Positions 17,560 to 27,822 of a DNA stretch of 41,395 nucleotides are shown here, piece by piece (the first letter of the stretch is position 1; every line of letters begins with the position of its first letter). The stretch lies in the NCBI GenBank assembly GCA_026399515.1, contig JAPLQT010000060.1:1-41395 (forward strand), given 5' to 3'. Made by a program: the position numbers and the translations under genes. The notes under the pieces are model-generated. The model made no database searches. It saw only the letters and a list, made by a program, of their open reading frames with translations, and was not told the DNA's origin. This stretch comes from Pseudomonadota bacterium (GTDB lineage Bacteria; Pseudomonadota; Gammaproteobacteria; Burkholderiales; Rhodocyclaceae).

Positions 17560-18390
17560 GTGGCAGCGGTAACTTCTACGTCCGGCGAAAGCCTGGTCAA
17601 AATCAGCAATCTCAGCTTTGCCTACGACAATCGTCCTATCCTCACCGGCATCAACATGGAGATTCCGCGAGGCAAGGTGGTGGCGATCATGGGCAGCAGC
17701 GGTTGCGGCAAGACCACAACACTGCGCCTGATCGGCGGTCAGCTCAAACCGACCAGAGGAAAGGTTGAAGTGAGCGGCAAGATCGTCCATCAGCTGGACA
17801 GCGATGCGCTGTATGAGTTGCGCCGGCGCATGGGCATGCTGTTCCAGTTCGGTGCGTTGTTCACCGACATGTCGGTATATGATAACGTGGCTTTTCAGAT
17901 ACGCGAGCATACCGATCTGCCGGAAGAGTTGATCAACGACCTGGTGCTGATGAAGCTGCATGCGGTGGGATTGAGGGGCGCGCATGCTCTGATGCCCACC
18001 GAACTCTCCGGCGGCATGGCACGGCGCGTGGCGCTGGCCCGCGCGGTTGCCTTGGATCCCATGTTGATTATGTATGATGAACCGTTCGCCGGCCTCGATC
18101 CGATCTCGCTGTCCATTATCGGTGACCTGATTCGCAAGCTCAACGACGCGCTCGGCGCCAGTTCCATCATCGTCACCCATGATGTCCAGGAATCCTTGAA
18201 AATCGTCGACTATGTGTACTTTGTTTCCGCGGGCAAGGTCGTCGCCGAGGGTACTCCGGAAGAACTCAAGGCATCCAAGGCGCCGTATGTGCATCAGTTT
18301 ATCTGGGGTGAAGCGGATGGCCCCGTGCCTTTCCACTATCCGGCGGCCCAGTCTTATGACGAAGAACTGATGGGTGCATGCCATGGTTGA
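17560..18390 (+). CDS. mlaF: Phospholipid transport ABC ATPase MlaF
   Basis: 276 residues from a GTG start. Walker A is GSSGCGKTTT, the signature is LSGGMARRVALARA and Walker B is LIMYDEPFAGLDP, followed by switch His in VTHD. It energises the MlaFEDB complex, which moves phospholipids between inner and outer membranes to keep outer-membrane asymmetry. It heads the run mlaF-E-D-A-C-B. The C-terminal extension after IWGEADGP is typical of MlaF. The ribosome binding site is weak (GGAACG). The gene overlaps mlaE by a few bases. Confidence 0.95.
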   Translation: MAAVTSTSGESLVKISNLSFAYDNRPILTGINMEIPRGKVVAIMGSSGCGKTTTLRLIGGQLKPTRGKVEVSGKIVHQLDSDALYELRRRMGMLFQFGALFTDMSVYDNVAFQIREHTDLPEELINDLVLMKLHAVGLRGAHALMPTELSGGMARRVALARAVALDPMLIMYDEPFAGLDPISLSIIGDLIRKLNDALGASSIIVTHDVQESLKIVDYVYFVSAGKVVAEGTPEELKASKAPYVHQFIWGEADGPVPFHYPAAQSYDEELMGACHG

Positions 18391-19282
18391 CGGTCAAAAG
18401 TCCAAGTCCGCCGCCAACGTCAAGAAACCGCGCAATAGCCTGGCAAGCCCGCGTGGAACTGGTCGCTGCGGACCGAAACTGGCCCCTGGGAAAAGCCTGT
18501 TGGCGCAGGTTCTGACCCATTTCGGCCACACCGTCACGGATCGCTTGTGGCGCCTCGGTTTCGCCGCGCATTTCTTCCTGGCCGTGCTGCTCAACTCCGG
18601 CACGGCGCTCAGGCGCTTCCAACTGACCATCCGGGAGATTTATTTCTCCGGTGCACTGAGCATCATCATCATCCTGGTGTCCGGCCTGTTCGTCGGCATG
18701 GTGCTCGGCCTGCAAGGCTACGACACGCTGGAACGCTACGGCTCGAGCGAGGCGCTCGGGGTGCTGGTATCCCTTTCGCTGGTGCGGGAACTGGGACCGG
18801 TGGTCTCCGGCCTGCTGTTCGCCAGCCGGGCAGGCGCCGCCATCACGGCGGAGATCGGCTTGATGAAGGCAACCGAACAAATCTCGGCGATGGAAATGAT
18901 GGCGGTCAACCCCATCGCCCGGGTGGTTGCGCCGCGTTTCTGGGCCGGAGTGATATCCATGCCATTGCTGGCGGCCTTGTTCTCGGCCATGGGAATTTTT
19001 GGGGGTTACCTGGTGGGGGTGAAACTGATCGGCGTCGACGCGGGCTCGTTCTGGGCCCAAATGCAGGCGACGGTTGATTTTCGCGAAGATATACTAAACG
19101 GCGTGATCAAGAGCTTTGTCTTCGGTATCCTGATCAGCTGGATCGCGGTGTTCGAGGGCTACGACGCGGATCCGACCGCTGAGGGCGTTTCCCGCGCGAC
19201 GACGCGTACCGTGGTGACTTCGTCGCTGTCGATCCTGGCGGCAGATTTTATTCTTACCGCATTTATGTTCCGGGGGGCATAA
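18383..19282 (+). CDS. mlaE: Phospholipid transport permease MlaE
   Basis: Inner-membrane permease of about 299 residues. Several hydrophobic helices and the family hallmark ELGPVVSGLLFASRAGAAITAEIG region (positions about 18787-18858) identify it. The N-terminus is longer than usual, with about 50 basic, poorly conserved residues before the first conserved helix; a GTG at 18374 gives three more residues. The ATG at 18383 overlaps the mlaF end by 8 nt. It forms the transmembrane core of the Mla transporter with MlaF, MlaD and MlaB. Confidence 0.93.
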   Translation: MVDGQKSKSAANVKKPRNSLASPRGTGRCGPKLAPGKSLLAQVLTHFGHTVTDRLWRLGFAAHFFLAVLLNSGTALRRFQLTIREIYFSGALSIIIILVSGLFVGMVLGLQGYDTLERYGSSEALGVLVSLSLVRELGPVVSGLLFASRAGAAITAEIGLMKATEQISAMEMMAVNPIARVVAPRFWAGVISMPLLAALFSAMGIFGGYLVGVKLIGVDAGSFWAQMQATVDFREDILNGVIKSFVFGILISWIAVFEGYDADPTAEGVSRATTRTVVTSSLSILAADFILTAFMFRGA

Positions 19283-19758
19283 TGAACCGTGCAACACTAG
19301 ATTTATGGGTTGGAGTTTTCGTTGCCATAGGCTTGGGCTCGCTGCTGTTCCTGGCGCTCAAGGTTGGCAATCTATCGTTTTCCAGCGGTGGCGAAACATA
19401 TCAGCTGCAAGCGAAGTTTGATAACATCGGCGGGCTGAAGGTCCGTGGAGCCGTGAAAAGCGCCGGCGTGGTGGTGGGACGTGTTTCCCAGATCCAGTTG
19501 GACCCCGAAGCGTTCGTCGCGGTCGTCACCATGCATGTCGACAACCGCTACAAATTTCCGAGTGATACCTTCGCCACCATCAATACATCCGGACTGCTGG
19601 GGGAACAATACATCGGCTTCGATGTCGGAGGGGATACCGAGATGTTGAAGGACGGCGACACGGTGAAGAAGACGCAATCGGCGGTGGTTCTGGAGAAGCT
19701 CATCAGTCAGTTCATGTTCGACAAGGCCGCCGGGGATACCGGCAACGGCAAGAAGTAA
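19282..19758 (+). CDS. mlaD: Phospholipid transport MCE-domain protein MlaD
   Basis: 158 residues with one N-terminal membrane helix (LWVGVFVAIGLGSLLFLAL) and an MCE domain (YQLQAKFDNIGGLKVRGAVK, then GVVVGRVSQI). MlaD hexamers sit on MlaE in the periplasm and pass lipids to and from MlaC. Its ATG overlaps the stop of mlaE by one base. Length is standard for MlaD. Confidence 0.94.
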   Translation: MNRATLDLWVGVFVAIGLGSLLFLALKVGNLSFSSGGETYQLQAKFDNIGGLKVRGAVKSAGVVVGRVSQIQLDPEAFVAVVTMHVDNRYKFPSDTFATINTSGLLGEQYIGFDVGGDTEMLKDGDTVKKTQSAVVLEKLISQFMFDKAAGDTGNGKK

Positions 19759-19784
19759 TGGCTCGTCCAGGGGAGGAAGCTATT

Positions 19785-20663
19785 GTGTTCGTGACCATGA
19801 GCTTCATTAAGGTTTGCCGTGATCTGGCGATGCTGACCATGCTGGTCTCCATGCTTGGCGTGCTGAACGGCTGCGCAACGGCTGGCAATCTCGCCAATCC
19901 CAAAGATCCGATCGAGGGTTTTAACCGTGCCATGTTTGCCTTCAACGATAGCGTCGACAAAGCCGTTGTCAAACCGGTGGCACAGGGATACGTCGCTGCG
20001 GTACCGGCCACACTGCGGATAGGCGTCTCCAATTTTTTCGGCAACATCAACGATGTTTTCGTTGCGGTCAATAATCTGCTTCAAGGCAAGGTGCCGGAAG
20101 CATTGAGCGACATGGGCCGGGTGGCCATCAACAGCACCGTGGGTCTGCTGGGTCTGATCGACGTTGCCAGCGATGCGGGGCTGGAAAAACATGACGAGGA
20201 CTTTGGCCAGACCTTCGGCCGTTGGGGTGTCGCGGACGGGCCTTACGTGGTCCTGCCGATTCTGGGTCCGCGCACGCTGCGTGACGCTTTCGCCCAGGTC
20301 CTGGATACCAAGACCGACCCGATCTCTCAATTGAGTCGTGTTCCCTCGCGAAACACCTTGTTGGCATCCCGGGGGATCAGCGAGAGGGCCGATTATCTAT
20401 CGACCGACAAGATAGTCGATGAAGCTGCTCTCGACCGCTACGCCTATATCCGCGATGCCTACCTGCAGCGGCGCCGCAGCAAGATCTACGACGGCAACGC
20501 GCCGCGCGAGGTGGATGACGGAGCGCAGTTCGACTTGGGATTGAGGTACGTTCTACTACAGCGACCTGGCACGGATGCTGACCTTGCCACCGCCAGCTTG
20601 GAAGCGGCTCCGGGAGTGGCAGCCGGGCAACCCGCTCCGGCCGCTAGTGAAGAGCGCCAATAG
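19785..20663 (+). CDS. mlaA: Outer-membrane lipoprotein MlaA (VacJ)
   Basis: VacJ-family lipoprotein. The lipobox is LGVLNGC, followed by the conserved DPIEGFNRAMFAFND and later GQTFGRWGVADGPYVVLPIL and GPRTLRDAF segments. I choose the GTG at 19785 because GGGGAGG lies just upstream and it gives a normal signal peptide; the ATG at 19758 (one-base overlap with mlaD) would add nine residues. MlaA removes misplaced phospholipids from the outer leaflet and hands them to MlaC. In many gammaproteobacteria mlaA is elsewhere; its place inside the operon is usual in betaproteobacteria. Confidence 0.92.
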   Translation: MFVTMSFIKVCRDLAMLTMLVSMLGVLNGCATAGNLANPKDPIEGFNRAMFAFNDSVDKAVVKPVAQGYVAAVPATLRIGVSNFFGNINDVFVAVNNLLQGKVPEALSDMGRVAINSTVGLLGLIDVASDAGLEKHDEDFGQTFGRWGVADGPYVVLPILGPRTLRDAFAQVLDTKTDPISQLSRVPSRNTLLASRGISERADYLSTDKIVDEAALDRYAYIRDAYLQRRRSKIYDGNAPREVDDGAQFDLGLRYVLLQRPGTDADLATASLEAAPGVAAGQPAPAASEERQ

Positions 20664-20706
20664 ATGATTGCCCATTCGGTCTGTCTACACTGATTAAGGA
20701 ATTTTC

Positions 20707-21330
20707 ATGAAACTCATTTATCTGCTGCTGGCAGGTTTGACCCTGCTGTTGCCTGCCGTCGCGGACGCGCAGAAATCGTCCGCCGATGTGGCGCCCGACC
20801 AGTTGGTCAAGAACGTGACGAATGAAGTGTTGGAAATTATCCGCACCGACAAGGACATCCAGTCCGGCAACAGCAAGCGGGTCATCGACCTGGTCGAGGC
20901 CAAGGTATTGCCCCATTTCAACTTCACCCACATGACCCAACTCGCCATGGCGCGCGACTGGCGCGTTGCCACGCCAGCGCAGCAAAAGACCCTGACCGAC
21001 GAGTTTCGCACGCTGCTGGTACGCACTTATTCGAAGGCCTTGACCGAGTATAAAAACCAGACGATCGAATTCAAGCCATTTTCGATGAAGGCCGGCGAGA
21101 CCGAGGTCAAGGTACGCACCCAGGTCATCCAGTCCGGCGCGAAACCGATACCTCTCGACTATTTTCTGGAAAAGCAGCCGCAGGGCTGGAAGGTCTTCGA
21201 TATCGAGGTCGGCGGCATCAGCCTAGTGACGAATTATCGCGAGTCGTTCGCCGGCGAAGTCCGAAAGAGTGGCATCGACGGACTGATCGGTTCGCTCCAG
21301 ACGAAGAATCGCGGTACGGAGAAACCATGA
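20707..21330 (+). CDS. mlaC: Periplasmic phospholipid-binding protein MlaC
   Basis: 207 residues with a cleavable signal peptide (LLLAGLTLLLPAVADAQ), then the Tol-tolerance Ttg2/MlaC fold: VLPHFNFTHMTQLAMARDWR, FRTLLVRTYSKAL and VFDIEVGGISLVTNYRESF. It shuttles phospholipids between MlaA and MlaD. It ends in a 4-base ATGA overlap with mlaB. Confidence 0.94.
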   Translation: MKLIYLLLAGLTLLLPAVADAQKSSADVAPDQLVKNVTNEVLEIIRTDKDIQSGNSKRVIDLVEAKVLPHFNFTHMTQLAMARDWRVATPAQQKTLTDEFRTLLVRTYSKALTEYKNQTIEFKPFSMKAGETEVKVRTQVIQSGAKPIPLDYFLEKQPQGWKVFDIEVGGISLVTNYRESFAGEVRKSGIDGLIGSLQTKNRGTEKP

Positions 21331-21608
21331 TTCATGTTGGCGAGGATAGTGTCGAGGTGTCTGGCGCAATGACCTTGCCCTTGGCATCCGAACTATTGGC
21401 GGAAGGGTGTGCCGCCATGACAAATCCGGATGTGGTGTTCGATCTTGCGGCGGTCACCGATGTCGACTCGTCTTCCATAGCGGTGATTTTTGGCTGGCTG
21501 CGCGAAGCGCAAAAGCAGGGCAAGAAAATCCGCATCGTGCATCCGCCGGACGACCTGTTGAACCTGGCCGCGGTCTATGATGTGACCGGCATGCTGCCGC
21601 TTGCCTGA
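21327..21608 (+). CDS. mlaB: STAS-domain protein MlaB
   Basis: 93-residue single STAS domain (VVFDLAAVTDVDSSSIAVIFG, with the conserved Asp-Ser-Ser turn). MlaB binds MlaF and is needed for activity of the complex. The start overlaps mlaC by four bases. It is the last mla gene and is followed 42 nt later by an unrelated ABC exporter. Confidence 0.9.
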   Translation: MIHVGEDSVEVSGAMTLPLASELLAEGCAAMTNPDVVFDLAAVTDVDSSSIAVIFGWLREAQKQGKKIRIVHPPDDLLNLAAVYDVTGMLPLA

Positions 21609-21650
21609 GCGCGCCCGCCGGCAACTTCTCGGTTTGGTTTCCCGTTATCC

Positions 21651-22621
<971 letters not shown>

Positions 22622-22625
<4 letters not shown>

Positions 22626-23377
22626 GCGGATTCCCCACCCTGTTCTACAAGGAAGTTCTGCGTTTTTGGAAAGTCGGATTCCAGACCGTCGCCGCGCCGG
22701 TGATCACCGCACTCCTATATCTGCTGATTTTTTCCCATGTGCTCGAATCCCGTGTTCACGTCTATGAGACGGTGAGTTATACCGCTTTTCTGGTGCCGGG
22801 CCTGGTGATGATGTCGCTGTTGCAGAACGCTTTCGCCAACTCCTCGTCGTCGCTGATCCAGTCCAAGGTGACGGGCAGCATCATATTCGTTCTGTTGCCG
22901 CCGATTTCCTATCGCGCTTTCTATCTGGCCTATGTGCTGGCAGCCCTGGTGCGCGGCCTCAGCGTCGGGGCGGGGGTGCTGCTGGCCACACTCTGGTTTG
23001 CGCCGCTGCAATTTGCGGAGCCACTCTGGATACTGGCCTTCGCCTTGCTCGGCGGCAGCATCCTGGCCAGTCTCGGCGTGATCGCCGGGATCTGGGCGGA
23101 CAAATTCGACCAGTTGGCGGCCTTCCAGAATTTCCTGATCATGCCGCTGACCTTCCTCTCCGGGGTGTTCTATTCGATACATTCCCTGCCGCCCTTCTGG
23201 CAACAGGTGTCGCACTGGAATCCGGTTTTCTACATGATCGACGGCTTTCGTCACGGCTTCTTCGGCGTTTCCGATGTGTCGCCGTGGCAGAGCCTGGTTA
23301 TCGTCGCCACCTGTCTTGTGCTGCTCTCGATGCTGACGCTCGGGATGCTGAAGCGCGGTTATAAACTGAGAGCCTGA
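22622..23377 (+). CDS. ABC-2 type exporter permease
   Basis: 251 residues from ATG 22622, with six predicted membrane helices and the ABC-2 permease signature region (FQNFLIMPLTFLSGVFYSI and PVFYMIDGFRHGFFG), as in YadH. The open frame extends upstream to 22256 but that part is the ATPase gene in another frame. Its ATG overlaps the ATPase stop (ATGA). Works with the ATPase at 21651-22625; substrate unknown. Confidence 0.9.
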
Positions 23378-23391
23378 CCTGAGGACAAATC

Positions 23392-23643
23392 ATGCTGAAT
23401 CCCCGACAAATTGAAACCTGGATAGGCGCCGGCCTGGCCTGCGACCATATCTCCATCGATGGCGACGGCCACCACTTCGCCGCGATCATCGTCAGCGGCG
23501 AATTCGCCGGCATGAGCCGCGTCAAGCGCCAGCAACGCGTCTACCTGACCATCAAGGACAAGCTCGACAGCGGTGAGTTGCATGCCTTGTCGATGCAGAC
23601 GCTGACGCCGGAAGAATGGAGCGAAAAGCAGAGAAATGGATAA
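23392..23643 (+). CDS. ibaG: BolA-family protein IbaG
   Basis: 83 residues of a single BolA domain (HISIDGDGHHFAAIIVS with the conserved HHF, then RVKRQQRVYLTIKDKLDSGELHALS). BolA proteins pair with monothiol glutaredoxins in iron-sulfur trafficking; the IbaG type is encoded beside mla genes. In relatives murA (UDP-GlcNAc enolpyruvyl transferase) usually follows, but here only 81 bp separate it from hisG. Confidence 0.88.
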   Translation: MLNPRQIETWIGAGLACDHISIDGDGHHFAAIIVSGEFAGMSRVKRQQRVYLTIKDKLDSGELHALSMQTLTPEEWSEKQRNG

Positions 23644-23724
23644 GCGAGCGATCAGATCTGCCGTGGCCGGGCCGGTCGATTCGGTATCCGCTGCCCTTGC
23701 CGCCAGCCGGGTAGAATTGCACTC

Positions 23725-24188
23725 ATGAACGGCATCACCATCGCCCTGTCGAAGGGCCGCATCTTCGAAGAAACCCTGCCCCTGCTGGCGGCGGCGGGCA
23801 TCGTGCCCCTCGAAAATCCGGAGTCTTCGCGCAAGCTGATCATCGAGACCAACCGTCCCGAGGTGCGCGTGGTCATCGTCCGTGCCTCGGATACGCCGAC
23901 CTATGTCCAATACGGCGCCGCGGACCTCGGCATTGCCGGCAAGGATGTGCTGCTCGAACATGGCGGCATGGGCTTGTATCAGCCCCTCGACCTGAAGATC
24001 GCCCGGTGCCGAATGTGCGTTGCCGCGCCGCTGGGCTTCGATTATGCGCAAGCGGTGCAGCGCGGCGCCCGGCTGAGCGTGGCGACCAAATATATCAACA
24101 CGGCACGCGAACACTTCGCCGCCAAGGGCGTGCATGTCGATCTGATCAAGAACCGCTGATCGACGCCTTCGCCGGAGCGGTGCAGTGA
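23725..24188 (+). pseudogene. hisG: hisG (short-form ATP phosphoribosyltransferase) with internal deletion and frameshift
   Basis: The first ~140 residues are a normal short HisG ([58 protein letters not shown]). After DLIK the reading frame ends at 24157-24159. The usual C-terminal end, [11 protein letters not shown], appears immediately in another frame (24153-24185) with its own stop overlapping the hisD GTG start by four bases. So about 60 codons are missing between the two parts, including the segment (normally near ELAPLVGLADAIVDLV.TG) that holds the PRPP-binding loop. As read, the 144-residue product should not catalyse the first step of histidine synthesis. A real deletion or an assembly/consensus error are both possible. 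The short form also needs HisZ, which is not in this window. Confidence 0.85.
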
Positions 24189-25483
24189 GGGTGCGGCGGC
24201 TATCCACGCGCGAACCGGAATTCCTTTCGCAACTCGACGCCTTGCTGACATTCGAGACCTCGACGGACGAAAGCATCGAACGCACAGTCGCCGAAATCCT
24301 CGCCAATGTGCGCACCCTCGGCGACGCGGCGGTGCTCGACTACACCCGTCGTTTCGACCAGCTCGACGCCAGTTCCATGGCCGAACTGGAACTGCCCCGG
24401 GACGAACTCGCCGCCGCCTTCGAGTCCTTGCCGCAAGCGCAGCGCAGCGCCCTGGAACAGGCAGCCGCGCGAATCCGCGGCTATCACCAGCGGCAGAAGA
24501 CGGAATCATGGGAATACACCGAGAATGATGGTACGCGCCTGGGGCAGAAGCTGAGCCCGCTCGACCGCGCCGGCCTGTATGTGCCCGGCGGCAAGGCGGC
24601 CTATCCTTCGTCGGTGCTGATGAACGCGCTGCCGGCCAAGGTCGCGGGAGTGAAAGAATTGATCATGGTGGTGCCGACGCCGCGCGGCGAGAAGAATGCG
24701 CTGGTGCTGGCCGCCGCACACCTGGCCGGCGTCGACCGGGTGTTCACCATCGGCGGCGCCCAGGCGGTCGGAGCCTTGGCCTATGGCACCCAAACCATCG
24801 CCCAGGTCGACAAGATCGTCGGCCCCGGCAATGCCTACGTCGCCGCCGCCAAGCGTCGCGTCTTCGGCGTGGTCGGCATCGACATGGTGGCCGGACCGTC
24901 GGAAGTGCTGGTGATCGCCGACGCCAGCGCCAACCCGGACTGGGTGGCGATGGACCTGTTTGCCCAGGCCGAGCATGACGAACTGGCGCAATCCATCCTG
25001 CTCAGCCCCGATGAGGATTTCATCGAGTGCGTGCAGCGGAGCATAGACAAGCTGCTGCCGACCATGCCGCGCAGCGACATCATCACCGCTTCCCTCACCG
25101 GGCGTGGCGCGCTGATCCACGTGAGCGACCTCGACGAGGCCTGCATCATCGCCAACCGCATCGCTCCCGAACACCTTGAACTTGCGGTCGCCGAGCCGCG
25201 CAAGCTGGTCGAAAAAATCCGCCATGCCGGCGCCATATTCATCGGCCACTATGCTTCGGAATCGCTCGGCGACTACTGCGCCGGACCCAACCACGTGTTG
25301 CCGACGTCGCGCAGCGCGCGCTTCTCCAGCCCGCTGGGGGTGTACGACTTCCAGAAGCGGACGAGCCTCATCGAGGTGTCGGAAGCTGGCGCGCAGACGC
25401 TCGGCCCCATCGCCTCCACGCTGGCGCATGGCGAAGGGCTGACGGCTCACGCCCGGGCGGCGGAACTGCGTTTGAAAACCTGA
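24185..25483 (+). CDS. hisD: Histidinol dehydrogenase
   Basis: 432 residues, full length. Hallmarks: [20 protein letters not shown], the [15 protein letters not shown] region, [10 protein letters not shown], the metal and catalytic residues of [11 protein letters not shown] (Gln-His) and APEHLEL, and [14 protein letters not shown]. It catalyses the two last oxidations, histidinol to histidine, with NAD and zinc. The GTG start at 24185 overlaps the original hisG stop, so the pair was translationally coupled. Nothing looks damaged here, in contrast with hisG. Confidence 0.96.
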   Translation: MRVRRLSTREPEFLSQLDALLTFETSTDESIERTVAEILANVRTLGDAAVLDYTRRFDQLDASSMAELELPRDELAAAFESLPQAQRSALEQAAARIRGYHQRQKTESWEYTENDGTRLGQKLSPLDRAGLYVPGGKAAYPSSVLMNALPAKVAGVKELIMVVPTPRGEKNALVLAAAHLAGVDRVFTIGGAQAVGALAYGTQTIAQVDKIVGPGNAYVAAAKRRVFGVVGIDMVAGPSEVLVIADASANPDWVAMDLFAQAEHDELAQSILLSPDEDFIECVQRSIDKLLPTMPRSDIITASLTGRGALIHVSDLDEACIIANRIAPEHLELAVAEPRKLVEKIRHAGAIFIGHYASESLGDYCAGPNHVLPTSRSARFSSPLGVYDFQKRTSLIEVSEAGAQTLGPIASTLAHGEGLTAHARAAELRLKT

Positions 25484-25572
25484 TCGGTAAGGCGGACCAG
25501 GGGCGGAACGCCTATTCCGACGCTCCCATCCAGGGGTACACTTGGCGATAGGTACTTCCGGGAGCCCAAACC

Positions 25573-26196
25573 ATGTACACACTTTTCATCGCCAACAAGA
25601 ACTATTCGTCTTGGTCGCTGCGGCCGTGGGTCTTGATGCAACAGCAGGCCATCCCCTTTGAGGAACGGCTGTCTGCGTTCGGATCCGGTCCCTTTCGAGA
25701 GTTTTCGCCCAGCGGCAGAGTCCCCTGCCTGCATCACGACGGTACCGTCGTCTGGGATTCGCTGGCAATCGTCGAATATCTCGCCGAACGACATCCTGGC
25801 GTCTGGCCGGCCGATCCGCAGGCCAGAGCCTGGGCGCGTTGTGCCGCGGCGGAGATGCACTCCGGTTTCGGCGTGCTGCGCCAGCATTGCGGCATGAATT
25901 GCGGCGTGCGTGTTCGACTTCACGCGATAACTCCTGCGCTACAGCAAGACGTCGCCAGGGTCGACAAATTGTGGTCCGAAGGCCTCGCCCGATTCGGCGG
26001 ACCGTTCCTGGCCGGCGCCGAATTCACGGCGGTCGATGCGTTCTTCGCCCCGGTGGCTTTTCGCGTCAACACTTACGGCCTGAAGCTCGGACCAGCCGCC
26101 GCCGCGTATGGACAACGCCTGCTGAGCCTGCCCGCGATGCAGCGCTGGTATGCGGAGGCATTGCGCGAGCCCTGGCGCGACGAGGCCCACGAGTAA
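25573..26196 (+). CDS. Glutathione S-transferase family protein
   Basis: 207 residues. N-terminal thioredoxin-like domain with NYSSWSLRPW (the Ser-Ser-Trp active-site motif of YfcF/maleylacetoacetate isomerase-like GSTs), SPSGRVPCLHHDG and DSLAIVEYLAE for glutathione binding, and a helical C-terminal domain (LAGAEFTAVDAFFAPVAFR with the N-capping Asp). Substrate unknown. It lies in the interruption between hisD and hisC. Confidence 0.9.
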   Translation: MYTLFIANKNYSSWSLRPWVLMQQQAIPFEERLSAFGSGPFREFSPSGRVPCLHHDGTVVWDSLAIVEYLAERHPGVWPADPQARAWARCAAAEMHSGFGVLRQHCGMNCGVRVRLHAITPALQQDVARVDKLWSEGLARFGGPFLAGAEFTAVDAFFAPVAFRVNTYGLKLGPAAAAYGQRLLSLPAMQRWYAEALREPWRDEAHE

Positions 26197-26374
26197 GAAC
26201 TCAAGCACTACGGCACCTGCCTAGAGGACAAGCGGCTGTCTGTCACCTAACCCAAACTCGTCGAACCGCGCGAACTGACAGAAACGAATAGCTTCACTTG
26301 GAGCAGATGCACGGTTGAGTTTCCTGTGCTTAGGTTGTACAGTGGTTTTTCCACAACAACAAATGAGGATAATC

Positions 26375-26860
26375 ATGTCGCAGACTTGTCTGAAGGTTTT
26401 GCTGTCTATGCTGTTTGCGTTGTGTGCATCCAGCGCGCTGGCCCAGATGCCCAACCCATACGGTGCACCGATCAATCTCGATATCGCCAAGAAGGCCGCA
26501 GCCGCGGCGGCAGCCGAGGCGCGCAAGAACAACTGGAACATGGCGATCGCCATTACCGACGGCGGCGGCGCCCTGGTCTATCTCGAAAAAATGGACGCCA
26601 CGCAGACCGGCAGCGTCAATGTCGCCATCGGCAAGGCGCGCTCGGCGGCGATGTTCAAGCGGCCGACCAAGGTGTGGCAGGACGTGGTCGCGGGCGGCGG
26701 TGCCGGGCTGCGTGTCCTCGGCCTTGAAGGGGCGGTGCCGATCGACGGCGGTCTGCCGATCGTCATCGACGGCAAGATCGTCGGCGCCATCGGTGTTTCA
26801 GGCGCCGCCGGCGACCAGGATGCCCAATGCTCGAAGGCCGGCGTCGATGCGCTGAAGTAA
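26375..26860 (+). CDS. Secreted GlcG/HbpS-family protein
   Basis: 161 residues from ATG 26375, chosen because GAGGAT lies just upstream and the next residues make a clean signal peptide (LLSMLFALCASSALAQ). The rest is a single GlcG/HbpS (heme-degrading-like, DUF336) domain: AAAAAAEARKNNWNMAIAI, DGGGALVYLEKMD, IGKARSAAMFKRPT and IVGAIGVSGA. Members bind heme or cobalamin-like ligands or have unknown roles. A strong terminator follows. In-frame starts at 26315 and 26363 are less likely. Confidence 0.87.
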   Translation: MSQTCLKVLLSMLFALCASSALAQMPNPYGAPINLDIAKKAAAAAAAEARKNNWNMAIAITDGGGALVYLEKMDATQTGSVNVAIGKARSAAMFKRPTKVWQDVVAGGGAGLRVLGLEGAVPIDGGLPIVIDGKIVGAIGVSGAAGDQDAQCSKAGVDALK

Positions 26861-26878
26861 GGGTGTAGAACCGCCAGG

Positions 26879-26904
26879 AAAAAGGGGCCGTTCGGCCCCT
26901 TTTT
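26879..26904 (+). terminator. Rho-independent terminator after the HbpS-like gene
   Basis: GGGGCC and GGCCCC pair around a GTTC loop, preceded by five A and followed by five T. The A and T runs extend the stem and make it usable in both directions. It closes the hisD-GST-HbpS stretch before the low-GC islet. Confidence 0.9.
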
Positions 26905-26955
26905 CATTCGGGCGACACATGTTTGCTTCGAACCTCCGAACGCAGAACCAGGGTG

Positions 26956-26998
26956 AGGCCGCCGCCTCATGCGCTCCTGCCCTGCGGGTTCCCTTGCG
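26956..26998 (+). repeat. 43-bp inverted repeat, left copy, bounding the islet
   Basis: The reverse complement of 29160-29202 with one mismatch in 43 bases. It includes CTGCGGGTTCCCTTGCG. It supplies the last codons and stop of the truncated substrate-binding protein gene, so that gene appears to be broken at this repeat. Confidence 0.85.
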
Positions 26999-27632
26999 CC
27001 GGTGCGCCCGCCTCGACATTCTGACGGTGCTGGAAGACTGTGACAATGCGGTTCCTAATTGCTAGGTCTGCAATCTGCTGCCTCGCATAGTAGAAAATTG
27101 GATCCGGGAAGACAATTACCGCCTCGGAACGCGCATGCTTGATCGTCAGGAACGCGCTCTCAATCTCGGAGGAGGTCTGCGCCTCAACTGGCAGAATTTT
27201 CAGTTTCCTCCGCTGCGCCAACGCCTCGATATTTCTTAGCATCGAGATCTCTGATTTGTTGCTGGGATTCAATAGCACCGCTACGCGCCCAACTTTCGGG
27301 TTCACCGATAGTAGTGTTTCGAACACTTTTGGAGTCAGCTCCTCGCCAAGGACAGACACTCCCGTGACATTGCCTCCGGGTCGGGCAAGGCTTTCAACCA
27401 GTTCTCGCGCAACCGGGTCTGCACCAGCTAGCATCACAATCGGAATCTCGCTCGTGGCGGCTTTTAGTGCGAGGACGGCGGGGCTAGTAACTCCCAAAAT
27501 GATATCGGGATGGAGCGCGACCAACTCTGCCGCGAGGCTTTGCAAACGTTCCAGTTTGTTCATTGCGTAACGGGACTCGAAGACGTAGTCCCGGCCTTCC
27601 GTATAGCCTAGCTTGACCATCCTCATTCGCAA
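26967..27632 (-). pseudogene. ABC transporter substrate-binding protein fragment, truncated at both ends
   Basis: About 200 residues belong to the ABC_sub_bind family (PF04392-like): LGYTEGRDYVFESRYA, LVALHPDIILGVTSPAVLAL, IPIVMLAGADPV, LARPGGNVTGVSVL and VGRVAVLLNPSN. Family members usually begin with a signal peptide and about 40 more residues, absent here in this frame, and extend about 70 residues beyond the point where this one ends. The C-terminus changes at VEAG into residues encoded by the 43-bp repeat. GC content is visibly lower than in the neighbouring his genes, which suggests transfer. Likely non-functional. Confidence 0.75.
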
Positions 27633-27822
27633 AGGCGATCCGATCGCTGCCTGTCTCGTTTCTTACTATTACAGACAGACGTGGCAACCCGCGCATCGCA
27701 TTTGAAGCGCAGCCAGACGCTGCGTCTATCGGTGTTATGATCGGCGCACCTACCATCCTGCCGTAGCTTCTGACATTTGCTTAGATGGTAGTCGAGTAGT
27801 ATCAAACAACAAGGAGGAATTT

